A stretch of 64,000 bases of DNA from Selenomonas dianae (GCF_030644225.1 NZ_CP128650.1:1788001-1852000), one strand, 5' to 3'. Shown: positions 25,554 through 33,788, counted from the stretch's first letter. Notes: a model not told the origin generated them from the letters alone. Numbers and translations are program-made.

Positions 25554-26102
25554 ATGGACAAAAATGTAAAAGAGATTCATGCGGCAAATGCACGTTACGT
25601 CGAAACCTTCGGCGACAAGGGAGGTCTGTCGCATCATCCGGCGCGAAACATCGCCATTGTCACCTGTATGGACTGCCGCCTTGATCCTGCGAAGTTTGCG
25701 GGACTGGCAAAGGGCGATGCACACGTGATCCGCAACGCGGGCGGGCGCGTGACGGACGATGTCATCCGCTCCCTCCTCATCTCCTACAAGATGCTCGGGA
25801 CAAAGGAATGGTTCGTGATTCAACACACACACTGCGGGATGATGGGCTTTACAAACGAGGAGGCACGGGAGCTCTTCGCGTCGGATGCCCATGTACACGG
25901 GATTGACGCGACTGAGGCGCATTACATCGACTTCATGCCGATCAGCGGTACGATCGAGGAGAACCTTGTGCGCGATGTGCGCCGTCTGCGGACGCATCCG
26001 CTCGTCCCTGCCTCCATTGTGATCCACGGCTATATCTATGACGTGCATACGGGACGGCTCATTGTCTGCGAGGAAGCGGAGAAAGTCGGCGCGGCGAAGT
26101 AA
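25554..26102 (+). CDS. Beta-class carbonic anhydrase
   Basis: A 182-residue enzyme that interconverts CO2 and bicarbonate. The zinc and catalytic residues are visible: Cys38 with the Asp40-Arg42 dyad in TCMDCRLD, and His91 with Cys94 in QHTHCGMM. This order is typical of the short beta-carbonic anhydrases of anaerobic Firmicutes. The ATG at 25554 follows a GAGGAAGGG stretch. It probably supplies bicarbonate for carboxylases such as those leading to oxaloacetate, succinate or propionate. That link to metabolism is inferred from the organism type, not shown in the window. Confidence 0.93.
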   Translation: MDKNVKEIHAANARYVETFGDKGGLSHHPARNIAIVTCMDCRLDPAKFAGLAKGDAHVIRNAGGRVTDDVIRSLLISYKMLGTKEWFVIQHTHCGMMGFTNEEARELFASDAHVHGIDATEAHYIDFMPISGTIEENLVRDVRRLRTHPLVPASIVIHGYIYDVHTGRLIVCEEAEKVGAAK

Positions 26103-26251
26103 ATTCAACCTCACCGGCTCATCGTTCCCATCCTCCCCTCGTCAACAAATCCTCCACATCCTCCTTGCTATGCGTCGGGTTTATTTCCTCGACAAGACAA
26201 AATCTGTACCAACCCGAAGGTCTATTTTATCAGTGATTCCCTAAACAACAC

Positions 26252-26286
26252 AAACGAGGGTACTGCAATGTGCAGTACCCTCGTTT
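26252..26286. terminator. Perfect hairpin after the toxin gene, probable bidirectional terminator
   Basis: Sixteen paired bases (AAACGAGGGTACTGCA and its complement) around a 3-base loop lie about 35 bases beyond the YoeB-type toxin stop on the minus strand and about 150 bases beyond the carbonic anhydrase on the plus strand. The U-tracts are short. The rest of 26103-26321 shows no other feature. Confidence 0.7.
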
Positions 26287-26321
26287 CATTGTCCATGTAT
26301 TAGTCCAATATCTTCTTCCGC

Positions 26322-26600
26322 TTATTTTCCGTAGTGCGTTCGACAGGAAACAATCTCCAAGGTATTATTTCGAATGCGAAAGATAAACCGATGTTCTTTG
26401 TCAATGCGCTTGCTCCAACAGCCACGATAGCGATTTTCCTTCAACGGCTCGGGTCGTCCAATCCCCCTGTAACCATTTGCAATGGTATCTCGAATCAACT
26501 TCATGATACGTTCCACCGTTTTCGGTGCCGGAACACGCTTCCAGTATTCCAAATCAGCCTTCGCCTCGGGCGACAGTATAAACTTACTATGTAACGGCAT
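26322..26600 (-). CDS. Txe/YoeB-type toxin (ribosome-dependent mRNA interferase)
   Basis: A 92-residue RelE-superfamily toxin, second gene of a toxin-antitoxin pair. The YoeB-like elements are visible: FILSPEAKADLEYWKR near the start, GRPEPLKEN with the active-site Glu, KEHRFIFRI with the Arg, and the C-terminal CRTHYGK with the His-Tyr pair used for mRNA cleavage. Such toxins cut mRNA in the ribosomal A site. The start overlaps the antitoxin stop region by 14 bases, so the two are coupled. YoeB classically pairs with YefM, but here the partner is RelB/DinJ-like. Confidence 0.88.
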   Translation of the reverse strand: MPLHSKFILSPEAKADLEYWKRVPAPKTVERIMKLIRDTIANGYRGIGRPEPLKENRYRGCWSKRIDKEHRFIFRIRNNTLEIVSCRTHYGK

Positions 26601-26874
26601 TCATAAATCCCTCCAATTCCTGCATAGACATTTCAATCCCCTCTCCACGGTCAAGCTGGTCAAGCGAGCGCTCGATATGCGATAAATTTTCCTCTGAATC
26701 GAATGGATCAATCGGGGGCAATCCTACCTTAAACGGTATTGCCCTTTCCTGTGACACCTTTGCCGCAAACATCGTAAATGCCGATGTCAACGTAAGTCCC
26801 ATCCCTTTGCAGATCTCCTCTGTTGTTTTTTTCAATTCCGCATCCATGCGGAAGCTAACCATTGCCTGAGCCAT
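26587..26874 (-). CDS. RelB/DinJ-family antitoxin
   Basis: A 95-residue antitoxin encoded before the toxin. The N-terminal ribbon-helix-helix reads MVSFRMDAELKKTTEEICKG and MGLTLTSAFTMFAAKV, typical of DinJ/RelB, and would bind the operator upstream of the pair. The acidic C-terminal half (SEENLSHIERSLDQLDRGEG) is the probable toxin-neutralising part. It follows a TTGACT/TAAAAT promoter. Expression is likely autoregulated by the antitoxin-toxin complex. Confidence 0.9.
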   Translation of the reverse strand: MAQAMVSFRMDAELKKTTEEICKGMGLTLTSAFTMFAAKVSQERAIPFKVGLPPIDPFDSEENLSHIERSLDQLDRGEGIEMSMQELEGFMNAVT

Positions 26875-26910
26875 GATCGCTCCTTTCTATTTGTCATTTG
26901 ATTTATTTTG

Positions 26911-26939
26911 ATTTTATCATAGCTAGATGAAAAAGTCAA
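26911..26939 (-). promoter_or_regulatory. Promoter of the toxin-antitoxin operon
   Basis: On the minus strand TTGACT (26934-26939) and TAAAAT (26911-26916) are separated by 17 bases, about 37 bases upstream of the antitoxin start. Confidence 0.8.
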
Positions 26940-26968
26940 CGATTATTTTCATTTCTATTCATATGCTA

Positions 26969-27688
26969 TCATATCAATTCACATTCGTTCAATTCCCGCC
27001 GCACGTTCTGCCAATCCGGAAAATATCTGTCCATACGTGCATAGAAACGGGAATCGTGCCCGCGCACCCAGAGGTGCGTCAGTTCATGCGTGATAACGTA
27101 GCGCAGCGCACGCACATCGTACTGTGCGAGTTGGAGGTTCAGCGTAATCGCCGCTGTGCGGACGTTGCAGCTGCCCCAGCGCGTTGTCATCGCACGGATG
27201 CGCCAGCGTGCGGCACGCTTGCCGACGATGTTCTCGCATACGGGCGCTTCGCGCTCAATCGCCGCCGCGAGTTCCACACGGTAGAGTGCCTCGATTGCCG
27301 CACGGCGTACGTCCACATCCGCACATTTGGAAACGTGAAGGATAATGACATCGCCCTCGCACTGCGCATATGCTTTGCCGCACGGAAGCGTTTGACATCG
27401 AATGGTATATTCCTGTCCCCAAAGGCGTATCCGCTCACCCTCCGCGTACTGCGGCGCAGGCCTCTCCGCACGCACGCGCAAAAGCCGCAGACGATCGTCG
27501 ATCCATGCACGTCTGCGGCTGACAAAATTCGCAAGTTCTCTCTGTGTTATCCGCTGCGGTACGCTCAGTTCGATGTGTCCGTCGCGGACGCGAAGGTAGA
27601 GGTTCTTGATATTCTTATAGCGGATGAGCGCGGGAATCCCGTCAAACGTGGTGTGCTGCTCCCGTACGACCCGCACACGCTTCCTCAC
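26969..27688 (-). CDS. YgjP-like (DUF45/M48-type) metallopeptidase
   Basis: A 239-residue protein with a zinc-metallopeptidase motif HELTH followed by the downstream RGHDSRFYARMDRYFPDW region, as in the YgjP/WLM family. The N-terminal half is basic and probably packs on nucleic acid or a partner protein. The physiological substrate of the family is not established. It starts with GTG at 27688, overlapping the hslO stop by 4 bases (GTGA), and is the last gene of the riboflavin-led transcript. No clear terminator follows. Confidence 0.85.
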   Translation of the reverse strand: MRKRVRVVREQHTTFDGIPALIRYKNIKNLYLRVRDGHIELSVPQRITQRELANFVSRRRAWIDDRLRLLRVRAERPAPQYAEGERIRLWGQEYTIRCQTLPCGKAYAQCEGDVIILHVSKCADVDVRRAAIEALYRVELAAAIEREAPVCENIVGKRAARWRIRAMTTRWGSCNVRTAAITLNLQLAQYDVRALRYVITHELTHLWVRGHDSRFYARMDRYFPDWQNVRRELNECELI

Positions 27689-28590
27689 AGCTGCCCACGC
27701 GCACGCATCGTGCGCATTTTCTGCGCGACGTTGTAGATCACGCTCAGATCCTCGCTGTCAAATGTGTACATCTCGTTGCAGAAATGGCATTTCACCTCTG
27801 CCCTGCCGTCGTCGCGCAGTGCACGCAGATCCGCCTCGCCGAGCGTCAGCAAACGGTCGGTGATGTAGTTCTTCGAGCAGTTGCAGCGAAATGCGAGGTC
27901 GGTGGCCGAAAGGATCTTCACATCGCCGAACCCGCCGAGAACCCTGCCGATGATGCCCGCAGCATCCAAGCCCTCCTCGACCATGTGGGAGACGGAGGAG
28001 ATGCCCCGCAGGTTCTCCTCGATGCGGTCGATTACCTCTTCCGATGCCCCCGGCAGGGGTTGAAGGAAGAATCCACCCGCGCCGAGGCATTTCAGTTCAG
28101 GGCTGACGAGCACGCCAAGCCCGATGGAGGACGGTGTCTGCTCGGAGGTGTAGAGATAGTTGATGAGATCGTCGGCGATTTCGCCGCTGACAATATCCAC
28201 GCTGCCCGTCACAGGCTCTTTCAGCCCTGTGAAACGCGTGACCGAGAGAATCCCCGCACCGATGCCGCCGCCCACGTCAATCTTGCCGAGCGCATTCAGC
28301 GGCAAATTGACGTGCGGATGATCGACAGAACCGCGCACAGAGCCGTCTGCTGTCGCATCCGCCGTCACCGTGCCGAGCGGCCCATCCCCCTTGAATTTGA
28401 TCGTAACAGATTCCTTGTTCTTGAGATTCGCAGCGAGGAGCAGTGCACCCGTCATCGTGCGCCCGAGTGCCGCCGCCGCAACGGGGTAGCAGTCGTGTCG
28501 CCGCATCGCCTCGGCGACCACATCCGTCGTCACCGCCGCAAACGCACGCACCTCTCCATTTGCCGCCGTCGCCTTAATGAGTTGATCCAT
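27685..28590 (-). CDS. hslO: Redox-regulated chaperone Hsp33
   Basis: A holdase activated by oxidation. It has 301 residues from the ATG at 28590 (AAGGA upstream). The N-terminal core includes LGRTMTGALLLAANLKNKES and DHPHVNLPLN. The C-terminal redox switch has four zinc cysteines in CNC and CHFC arrangement (FRCNCSKNY and VKCHFCNEMY). It lies between the phosphoesterase and YgjP-like genes. Its place in a flavin operon may reflect a shared need under oxidative stress, but that is inference. Confidence 0.96.
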   Translation of the reverse strand: MDQLIKATAANGEVRAFAAVTTDVVAEAMRRHDCYPVAAAALGRTMTGALLLAANLKNKESVTIKFKGDGPLGTVTADATADGSVRGSVDHPHVNLPLNALGKIDVGGGIGAGILSVTRFTGLKEPVTGSVDIVSGEIADDLINYLYTSEQTPSSIGLGVLVSPELKCLGAGGFFLQPLPGASEEVIDRIEENLRGISSVSHMVEEGLDAAGIIGRVLGGFGDVKILSATDLAFRCNCSKNYITDRLLTLGEADLRALRDDGRAEVKCHFCNEMYTFDSEDLSVIYNVAQKMRTMRARGQL

Positions 28591-28598
28591 ATGTATCC

Positions 28599-29162
28599 TT
28601 ACCAATCGAGCGCGAGTTCGTGCAGAACATCGCCCGTATCTATGTCAAAAATCCGTATCGTACCATCCTCAAGGACGGCAACGGTATTCCGTCCGTCGGG
28701 ACGCTTCGAGAGCGCAGCAGAGCCGGGATTGAGGAACACGGTATTGCCGCGTTTTTCAAGCACGTTGATGTGGACGTGACCGCTGATAAAGAGATCCGCC
28801 TTTAGATGCTGCGCCATCCGATCCTTTTCCGCATCGGTCATGACGGCATCGCCGTGTGTGACGATGATGCGCCGTCCCTCCCAAAAGGCGTAGGCATAGG
28901 GGGACATGAGAGGGACTTCAAGGCAGCTCGCATCCACATCAGAGTCGCAGTTGCCCTTGGCGATGACGACGGGGATCTCCGATGCGTTGATGCGCTCGAT
29001 CAGCCCCATCGGATTGTAGTCCTCCTTCATCGGGTTGCGCGGTCCGTGGTAGGCAACATCGCCCGCATGAAGGATCAGATCCGCGCCCGTGAAGAATTTT
29101 TCACAGGCGCGTACCCATGCGCCCTCATGCCCGTGCGTGTCGCTGAGTATACCGATCTTCAT
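28599..29162 (-). CDS. YfcE-type metallophosphoesterase
   Basis: A 187-residue calcineurin-like phosphodiesterase. The metal-binding motifs occur in order: LSDTHGHEG near the N-terminus, LHAGDVAYHG, AKGNCDSD (GNxD), and the C-terminal SGHVHINV. The layout matches the YfcE/MJ0936 family of small phosphoesterases. The in vivo substrate is unknown. The gene starts 4 bases after the ribH stop, so it is translationally linked to the riboflavin genes; hydrolysis of a flavin-pathway phosphate is possible but speculative. Confidence 0.92.
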   Translation of the reverse strand: MKIGILSDTHGHEGAWVRACEKFFTGADLILHAGDVAYHGPRNPMKEDYNPMGLIERINASEIPVVIAKGNCDSDVDASCLEVPLMSPYAYAFWEGRRIIVTHGDAVMTDAEKDRMAQHLKADLFISGHVHINVLEKRGNTVFLNPGSAALSKRPDGRNTVAVLEDGTIRIFDIDTGDVLHELALDW

Positions 29163-29166
29163 CTAC

Positions 29167-29631
29167 TCACAGCTTTCCGAGGAGACTTGCCATCTCCATC
29201 GCCGCCATTGCCGCATCCGCGCCCTTGTTGCCCGCCTTCGTGCCCGCGCGCTCAATCGCCTGCTCGATGTTCTCCGTCGTCACCACGCCGAAGATCGTCG
29301 GTACGCCCGTCTGAAGCCCAACCTGCGCCACGCCCTTCGACACCTCGTTACAGACGTAGTCATAGTGTGTTGTCGCGCCGCGAATGACCGCACCAAGACA
29401 GAGTACCGCGTTATATTTGCCGCTCTCCGCCATCTTCTTTGCCGCAAGCGGGATCTCGAACGCACCCGGCACCCACGCCACGTCAATATCGCTGTCTGCC
29501 GTCTCGTGACGGTGGAGCGTATCGAGTGCACCGCTCACAAGTTTCCCGACAATAAACTCGTTGAACCGTGCGGCAACAATGCCGAATTTGAGATTTTTTC
29601 CGCTGATATAGCCCTCAATGATGTTCGCCAT
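29167..29631 (-). CDS. ribH: 6,7-dimethyl-8-ribityllumazine synthase
   Basis: The penultimate enzyme of riboflavin synthesis, condensing 5-amino-6-ribitylamino-uracil with 3,4-dihydroxy-2-butanone 4-phosphate. It has 154 residues, the standard length. Motifs seen are [47 protein letters not shown] with the catalytic His region, and [17 protein letters not shown]. It is separated from ribBA by the DJ-1/PfpI-like gene. Confidence 0.98.
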   Translation of the reverse strand: MANIIEGYISGKNLKFGIVAARFNEFIVGKLVSGALDTLHRHETADSDIDVAWVPGAFEIPLAAKKMAESGKYNAVLCLGAVIRGATTHYDYVCNEVSKGVAQVGLQTGVPTIFGVVTTENIEQAIERAGTKAGNKGADAAMAAMEMASLLGKL

Positions 29632-29643
29632 ATGATTTGCTCC

Positions 29644-30261
29644 TTACTCCTCCATCATCTTCACAAAACGATTGTGCGCCGATGTATTATAATATCCTAG
29701 CTTATGCAGGACATACCAATCCTCAATCATAGTTTCCTCAGCGACATGAAGCGCAGTCAGAACTGCTCCGGCAAATTCAAGAGGTGCAGAACCGTTTGCC
29801 GTAATGATGTTCTGATCGAAAACCGCCTGCTTCGCCTGATAGTTCTCTGCGCCCTTGTACTTCGTCCCCTTCCACTCTTGCAGTGCAGACAAGCGGTTGC
29901 CGGTATGCTTAACCGAGTTGAGTACACCGATGGATGCCAAAAATGCCGCCGCATCACAAATACCACCAAGCACTTTGCCGCTGTTCACACAGTGCTCGAC
30001 CAGCGGGATTATCTGCCGGGCACGCTCTTCACGCCAACACAGCCCACCGATGAGCAGCAGAGCATCGTAATCCTTCGGTGCAGAATCCACCGTATAATCC
30101 GCCGTCGCATGGATGCCGCCGATGGAGGCTACAGGCTCTTCCGAAAGGGAAACTGTCTTGACCACGATTTTTCCCTGCCCAAGCATATGAATCCCCGTCG
30201 ATACATACGCCGCTTCCCAATCCGCATACTGCTCCAGAAGAACCAATAAAACCGTTTTCAT
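29644..30261 (-). CDS. DJ-1/PfpI-family protein (YdeA-like glutamine-amidotransferase fold)
   Basis: A 205-residue class I amidotransferase-like protein. The N-terminal strand MKTVLLVLLEQYADWEAAYV and the nucleophile elbow VLGGICDAAAFLASIGVL (Cys at the elbow) are diagnostic. The start at 30261 avoids overlap with ribBA. Members include proteases, chaperones and glyoxalases, so the activity is open. It interrupts the ribBA-ribH order usual in Firmicutes riboflavin operons. It may be an insertion, or may act on a reactive flavin intermediate; the sequence does not decide between these. Confidence 0.87.
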   Translation of the reverse strand: MKTVLLVLLEQYADWEAAYVSTGIHMLGQGKIVVKTVSLSEEPVASIGGIHATADYTVDSAPKDYDALLLIGGLCWREERARQIIPLVEHCVNSGKVLGGICDAAAFLASIGVLNSVKHTGNRLSALQEWKGTKYKGAENYQAKQAVFDQNIITANGSAPLEFAGAVLTALHVAEETMIEDWYVLHKLGYYNTSAHNRFVKMMEE

Positions 30262-30274
30262 CGTCCGATTCCTT

Positions 30275-31492
30275 TCATGCGTTCCCCAATTCCTCATCAC
30301 TGAGGATATGTCCCATCTTTTCCTTCTTCACCGTCATATATTTGCGGTCAAACTCATTTGCGTGCATGACAATCGGCACGCGCTCGACGATCTTCAGCCC
30401 GTAGCCCTCAAGCCCCGCACGCTTCGCAGGGTTGTTCGTCATGAGGCGGATGGTCGAAAGCCCGAGGTCGGCGAGAATCTGCGCCCCTAGCCCGTAGTCC
30501 CGCAGATCCGGCGCAAAGCCGAGTTCGACGTTCGCCTCGACCGTGTCGCGCCCCTGATCCTGCAAGGCGTAGGCACGCATCTTGTTCGCGAGCCCGATGC
30601 CGCGCCCCTCCTGCCGCACATAGAGGACGACGCCCTCGCCCGCCGCCTCGATCTGGCGCAGTGCCGCCGCGAGCTGATCGCCGCAGTCACAACGCATCGA
30701 GCCGAGCGCATCGCCCGTCAGACACTCCGAGTGCACGCGCACGAGCACGTTCTCCTTGCCGTGCACCTCCCCCTTGACAACGGCGAGATCACAACGGCTG
30801 TTGAGCGTGTTCTCGTACGCCAACAGACGGAAATGCCCGTATTTGCTCGGGAAATCCACGTTTGAGATACAGTGGACAAAGGTCTCCGTATGCTTGCGGT
30901 ACTCGATGAGGTCGGCGATGGTAATAATGTTCAGCCCGTGCTTTTTTGCAAATTTCTTGAGCTCGGGCGTACGCATCATATGCCCGTCGTCCGCCATGAT
31001 CTCACAGCACATACCCGCAGGGAACAGGCCCGCAAGCCGTGCGAGGTCAACGGTCGCCTCCGTGTGTCCCGCACGACGCAGAACGCCGCCCTCAACGGTG
31101 CGCAGGGGAAATACGTGTCCCGGACGGCGGAAGTGCGCGGGCTTTGCCTGAGGGTCGATCAGCATCTTCACCGTATGACAGCGCTCGAATGCCGAGATGC
31201 CCGTCGTGGTATCGTGCGCGTCAACGCTGACCGTGAATGCCGTTTCATGATTATCCGTATTGTTCTTCACCATCTGCCCGATCTCAAGCGCATCAAGGCG
31301 GCTGCCCGCAATCGGCGTACAGATCAGTCCGCGTGCCTCTGTCGCCATAAAATTGATATGCTCCGGCGTGAGCGTCTCGGCGGCGACGATAATATCGCCC
31401 TCGTTTTCGCGATCCTCATCGTCCACGACAACGACCATCTTGCCGCTTTTGATGTCCTCGACTGCCTGTTCAATCGTTGCAAAATCTGACAT
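30275..31492 (-). CDS. ribBA: Bifunctional 3,4-dihydroxy-2-butanone-4-phosphate synthase / GTP cyclohydrolase II
   Basis: Supplies both precursors of riboflavin. It has 405 residues from the ATG at 31492 (TTAGGAGAG upstream). The N-terminal RibB domain (1-200) has [21 protein letters not shown] and [14 protein letters not shown]. The C-terminal RibA domain (from about 205) has the zinc cysteines in [18 protein letters not shown], plus [12 protein letters not shown] and [10 protein letters not shown]. It is the third gene of the FMN-controlled operon. A palindromic repeat copy (31533-31708) lies between it and ribE. Confidence 0.98.
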   Translation of the reverse strand: MSDFATIEQAVEDIKSGKMVVVVDDEDRENEGDIIVAAETLTPEHINFMATEARGLICTPIAGSRLDALEIGQMVKNNTDNHETAFTVSVDAHDTTTGISAFERCHTVKMLIDPQAKPAHFRRPGHVFPLRTVEGGVLRRAGHTEATVDLARLAGLFPAGMCCEIMADDGHMMRTPELKKFAKKHGLNIITIADLIEYRKHTETFVHCISNVDFPSKYGHFRLLAYENTLNSRCDLAVVKGEVHGKENVLVRVHSECLTGDALGSMRCDCGDQLAAALRQIEAAGEGVVLYVRQEGRGIGLANKMRAYALQDQGRDTVEANVELGFAPDLRDYGLGAQILADLGLSTIRLMTNNPAKRAGLEGYGLKIVERVPIVMHANEFDRKYMTVKKEKMGHILSDEELGNA

Positions 31493-31532
31493 ACTATCTC
31501 TCCTAAGAATTTGACTGTATTCCTGCAAATGC

Positions 31533-31708
31533 CTGCGGTGCGATGTCCCTAAGCGAACCCTAGTGGAGCAAGTGAGTAAAGCGTGCGGTACGCCCCGTCG
31601 GATTTCTTTCGTTCAAGCGAAGCGCGTTTAAGAAGTCCGACGGTATTTAAGCGTACAAGCACGCGATCACTTGCGCAACGAGGCGTTCGCGTGGGACTTG
31701 CACCGCAG
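31533..31708 (+). repeat. Interspersed palindromic element, copy A
   Basis: An imperfect palindrome of about 176 bases. Paired blocks from outside in are CTGCGGTGC/GCACCGCAG, GTCCC/GGGAC, GCGAAC/GTTCGC, GCAAGTGA/TCACTTGC, GCGTGC/GCACGC, GTACGC/GCGTAC and CCGTCGGA/TCCGACGG, closing near 31615-31630. The outermost arm is unique to this locus. It lies between ribE and ribBA, inside their transcript. It is homologous to the copies at 33520, 42934 and 47340. Confidence 0.92.
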
Positions 31709-31734
31709 AGAGAACGCCTATTACACCATGTTGT

Positions 31735-32370
31735 CTAAAATCCATGCTGTAAAAGGAAGTCCCGTGTAAGCCCTGCGCCCCATGCAGCAGCATTTTCGCC
31801 GCCGAGGAGTTTCAGCGCATATTTCCCAAGAATGTCCGTCTCGATGTTGAGCGGACTGCCCACGCGCTTCGCACCGAGATTCGTCACCGTGCGTGTGTGC
31901 GGAATCAGACTGACGGTAAAATCCGCTGTTCCTACCGCCGCGACCGTAAGACTGATCCCATCGAGAGCGACCGAACCCTTCTCGACAATCCCGCGCAGGA
32001 TCTCCGTATCAGCAGAAATTGTCATCAAAATAGCGTTGCCCTCCGCGCGCATCTCCGCGATCTCGCCCACGCCGTCGATATGCCCGCTGACAAAGTGTCC
32101 GCCCAGACGCGTCGTCGGGAGCAGCGCACGCTCAAGATTGAGCGGCGCACCGTGGGTCAGCCCCGCGAGTGACGTGCGCCGAATCGTCTCCGGCATGACC
32201 GCCGCACGAAATCCGTGCGCATCGAACTGTGTCACCGTAAGGCAGATCCCATTGACGGCGATGCTGTCGCCGATGTGCGCGTCCGATTGAACGAGCTTTG
32301 CACCGATGGCAATATTGCCGCCCGAAAGTCCGCCAAATGTGCCGACCTCCTCAATAATTCCTGTAAACAT
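31735..32370 (-). CDS. ribE: Riboflavin synthase, alpha chain
   Basis: Dismutates two lumazine molecules to riboflavin. It has 211 residues formed by two lumazine-binding repeats. The N-terminal MFTGIIEEVGTFGG is diagnostic. The first repeat has GDSIAVNGICLTVTQF and GGHFVSGHIDGVGEI; the second repeat has GSVALDGISLTVAAVG and the family-conserved KYALKLL. It lies 9 bases downstream of ribD. Confidence 0.97.
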   Translation of the reverse strand: MFTGIIEEVGTFGGLSGGNIAIGAKLVQSDAHIGDSIAVNGICLTVTQFDAHGFRAAVMPETIRRTSLAGLTHGAPLNLERALLPTTRLGGHFVSGHIDGVGEIAEMRAEGNAILMTISADTEILRGIVEKGSVALDGISLTVAAVGTADFTVSLIPHTRTVTNLGAKRVGSPLNIETDILGKYALKLLGGENAAAWGAGLTRDFLLQHGF

Positions 32371-32379
32371 TCCGCCCCC

Positions 32380-33480
32380 TCACTCTGCCGCACACGGATA
32401 GCCCGTGACAAGGATGTCCGCGCCCATCTGCTCGACGCTCACATCATGCAGGTGCAGCGCTGTCTGTGGGCTGTCGAAGCCCGTGCCGCCCACAGGCGTT
32501 TTTGCCGACGCGCCTCCCATCAGCATGGGGGCGATAAAGGCGTGCACCTTGTCCACATAGCCGCCCGCGAGGAATGACCAGTTGACCGTCCCGCCGCCCT
32601 CGACAAAAAGCGATGTGATCTCACGCGCACCGAGGTAGTCAAGCAGAGCGGCGATGTCCACACGCTCCGCACCGAGTGTCAGCGTTTCCACACCGCACGC
32701 ATGAAGAAGCCTGACGCGCCGCTGATCGGCACGTTCACTCACGACGATCAAGGTCGGTGCTGCACAGTCCGTCACGAGTTTTGCATCGAGCGGCGTGCGC
32801 CCCTCACTGTCGAGCACGATGCGCAGGGGACTGTGCCCCGTACCATCCGGCAGACGCGCGGTAAGGCTCGGATCGTCAGCGAGAACCGTGCCAATCCCGA
32901 CAAGAATGGCGTCGTATTCGTCACGGTACATATGCACACGTGCGCGTGCCGCCTCCCCCGTGATCCACTGCGATGCGCCCGTATGGCTTGCGATCTTGCC
33001 GTCGAGCGTCATTGCCGTCTTGAGCGTCACAAAGGGGCGTTTTTGCGTGATCCACTTGAGGAACACCTCATTCTGTCGCCGCGCCTCTGCCTCACACACG
33101 CCCGTTACAACTTCGATGCCCGCCTCCTTGAGAAGGACAAGCCCCCGTCCCGCAACGAGCGGATTCGGATCACAGAGCGCAACAACCACGCGCTTGATCC
33201 CCGCCGCAATCACCGCCTCAGCGCATGGCCCCGTACGCCCGTGATGGGCGCACGGTTCGAGCGTCACATAGAGGGTCGCGCCGCGTGCGAGTTCCCCCGC
33301 CATCCGTAGCGCATGAATTTCCGCGTGCGGCTCGCCCGCCGCACGATGCCACCCACTCGCGATGATCGTGCCATCCCGTACGATGACCGCGCCGACGAGC
33401 GGGTTCGGCGCCGTACGCCCGCGCGCGTACTCCGCGATCCGCAGAGCCTCGCGCATATAGGATTCGTCAATGTCGTTCAT
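32380..33480 (-). CDS. ribD: Bifunctional diaminohydroxyphosphoribosylaminopyrimidine deaminase / 5-amino-6-(5-phosphoribosylamino)uracil reductase
   Basis: The second and third steps of riboflavin synthesis. It has 366 residues. The N-terminal deaminase domain has zinc ligands in GEPHAEIHAL and EPCAHHGRTGPCAEAV. The C-terminal reductase domain (from about 145) has PFVTLKTAMTLDGKIASHTG and FVEGGGTVNWSFL. It is the first gene of the operon and begins about 300 bases downstream of the FMN riboswitch, with a palindromic repeat in between. Confidence 0.98.
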   Translation of the reverse strand: MNDIDESYMREALRIAEYARGRTAPNPLVGAVIVRDGTIIASGWHRAAGEPHAEIHALRMAGELARGATLYVTLEPCAHHGRTGPCAEAVIAAGIKRVVVALCDPNPLVAGRGLVLLKEAGIEVVTGVCEAEARRQNEVFLKWITQKRPFVTLKTAMTLDGKIASHTGASQWITGEAARARVHMYRDEYDAILVGIGTVLADDPSLTARLPDGTGHSPLRIVLDSEGRTPLDAKLVTDCAAPTLIVVSERADQRRVRLLHACGVETLTLGAERVDIAALLDYLGAREITSLFVEGGGTVNWSFLAGGYVDKVHAFIAPMLMGGASAKTPVGGTGFDSPQTALHLHDVSVEQMGADILVTGYPCAAE

Positions 33481-33519
33481 AGCAATCCCGTTCTGTTCTA
33501 TGCCGTCTTGGCAGGTTGA

Positions 33520-33684
33520 TGTTGTACTCCCCGCGAACGCTTAGTTGCGCAAGTGATCGTGCGCTTGTACGCTTAAATACCGTCGGACTTCTTAAACGCG
33601 CTTCGCTTGAACGAAAGAAATCCGACGGGGCGTACCCCGCACTTTACTCACTTGCTCCACTAAGGTTCGCTTGGGAGCACAACA
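33520..33684 (-). repeat. Interspersed palindromic element, copy B (inverted)
   Basis: Homologous to copy A but in the opposite orientation. The outer arm is TGTTGT/ACAACA, then CTCCC/GGGAG, where copy A has GTCCC/GGGAC. CTTAGT/ACTAAG also replaces the partly mismatched pairing of copy A. It lies between the FMN-riboswitch terminator and ribD, so it is part of the operon leader when transcription reads through. With copy A it brackets ribE-ribD. Confidence 0.92.
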
Positions 33685-33690
33685 CAATTT

Positions 33691-33732
33691 GCAAAAACAA
33701 AATGCCGCCGGAAGAATCCTCCTCCGGCGGCA
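33691..33732 (-). terminator. FMN-riboswitch-controlled intrinsic terminator
   Basis: On the minus strand TGCCGCCGGA pairs with TCCGGCGGCA and is followed by TTTTGTTTTT. It lies about 57 bases beyond the aptamer, as expected for attenuation when FMN is bound. Confidence 0.88.
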
Positions 33733-33788
33733 CATAAATCGTCCCAAGAACGCACTGATAACATCTTATCTGTGCTTCCTTTCATAGA

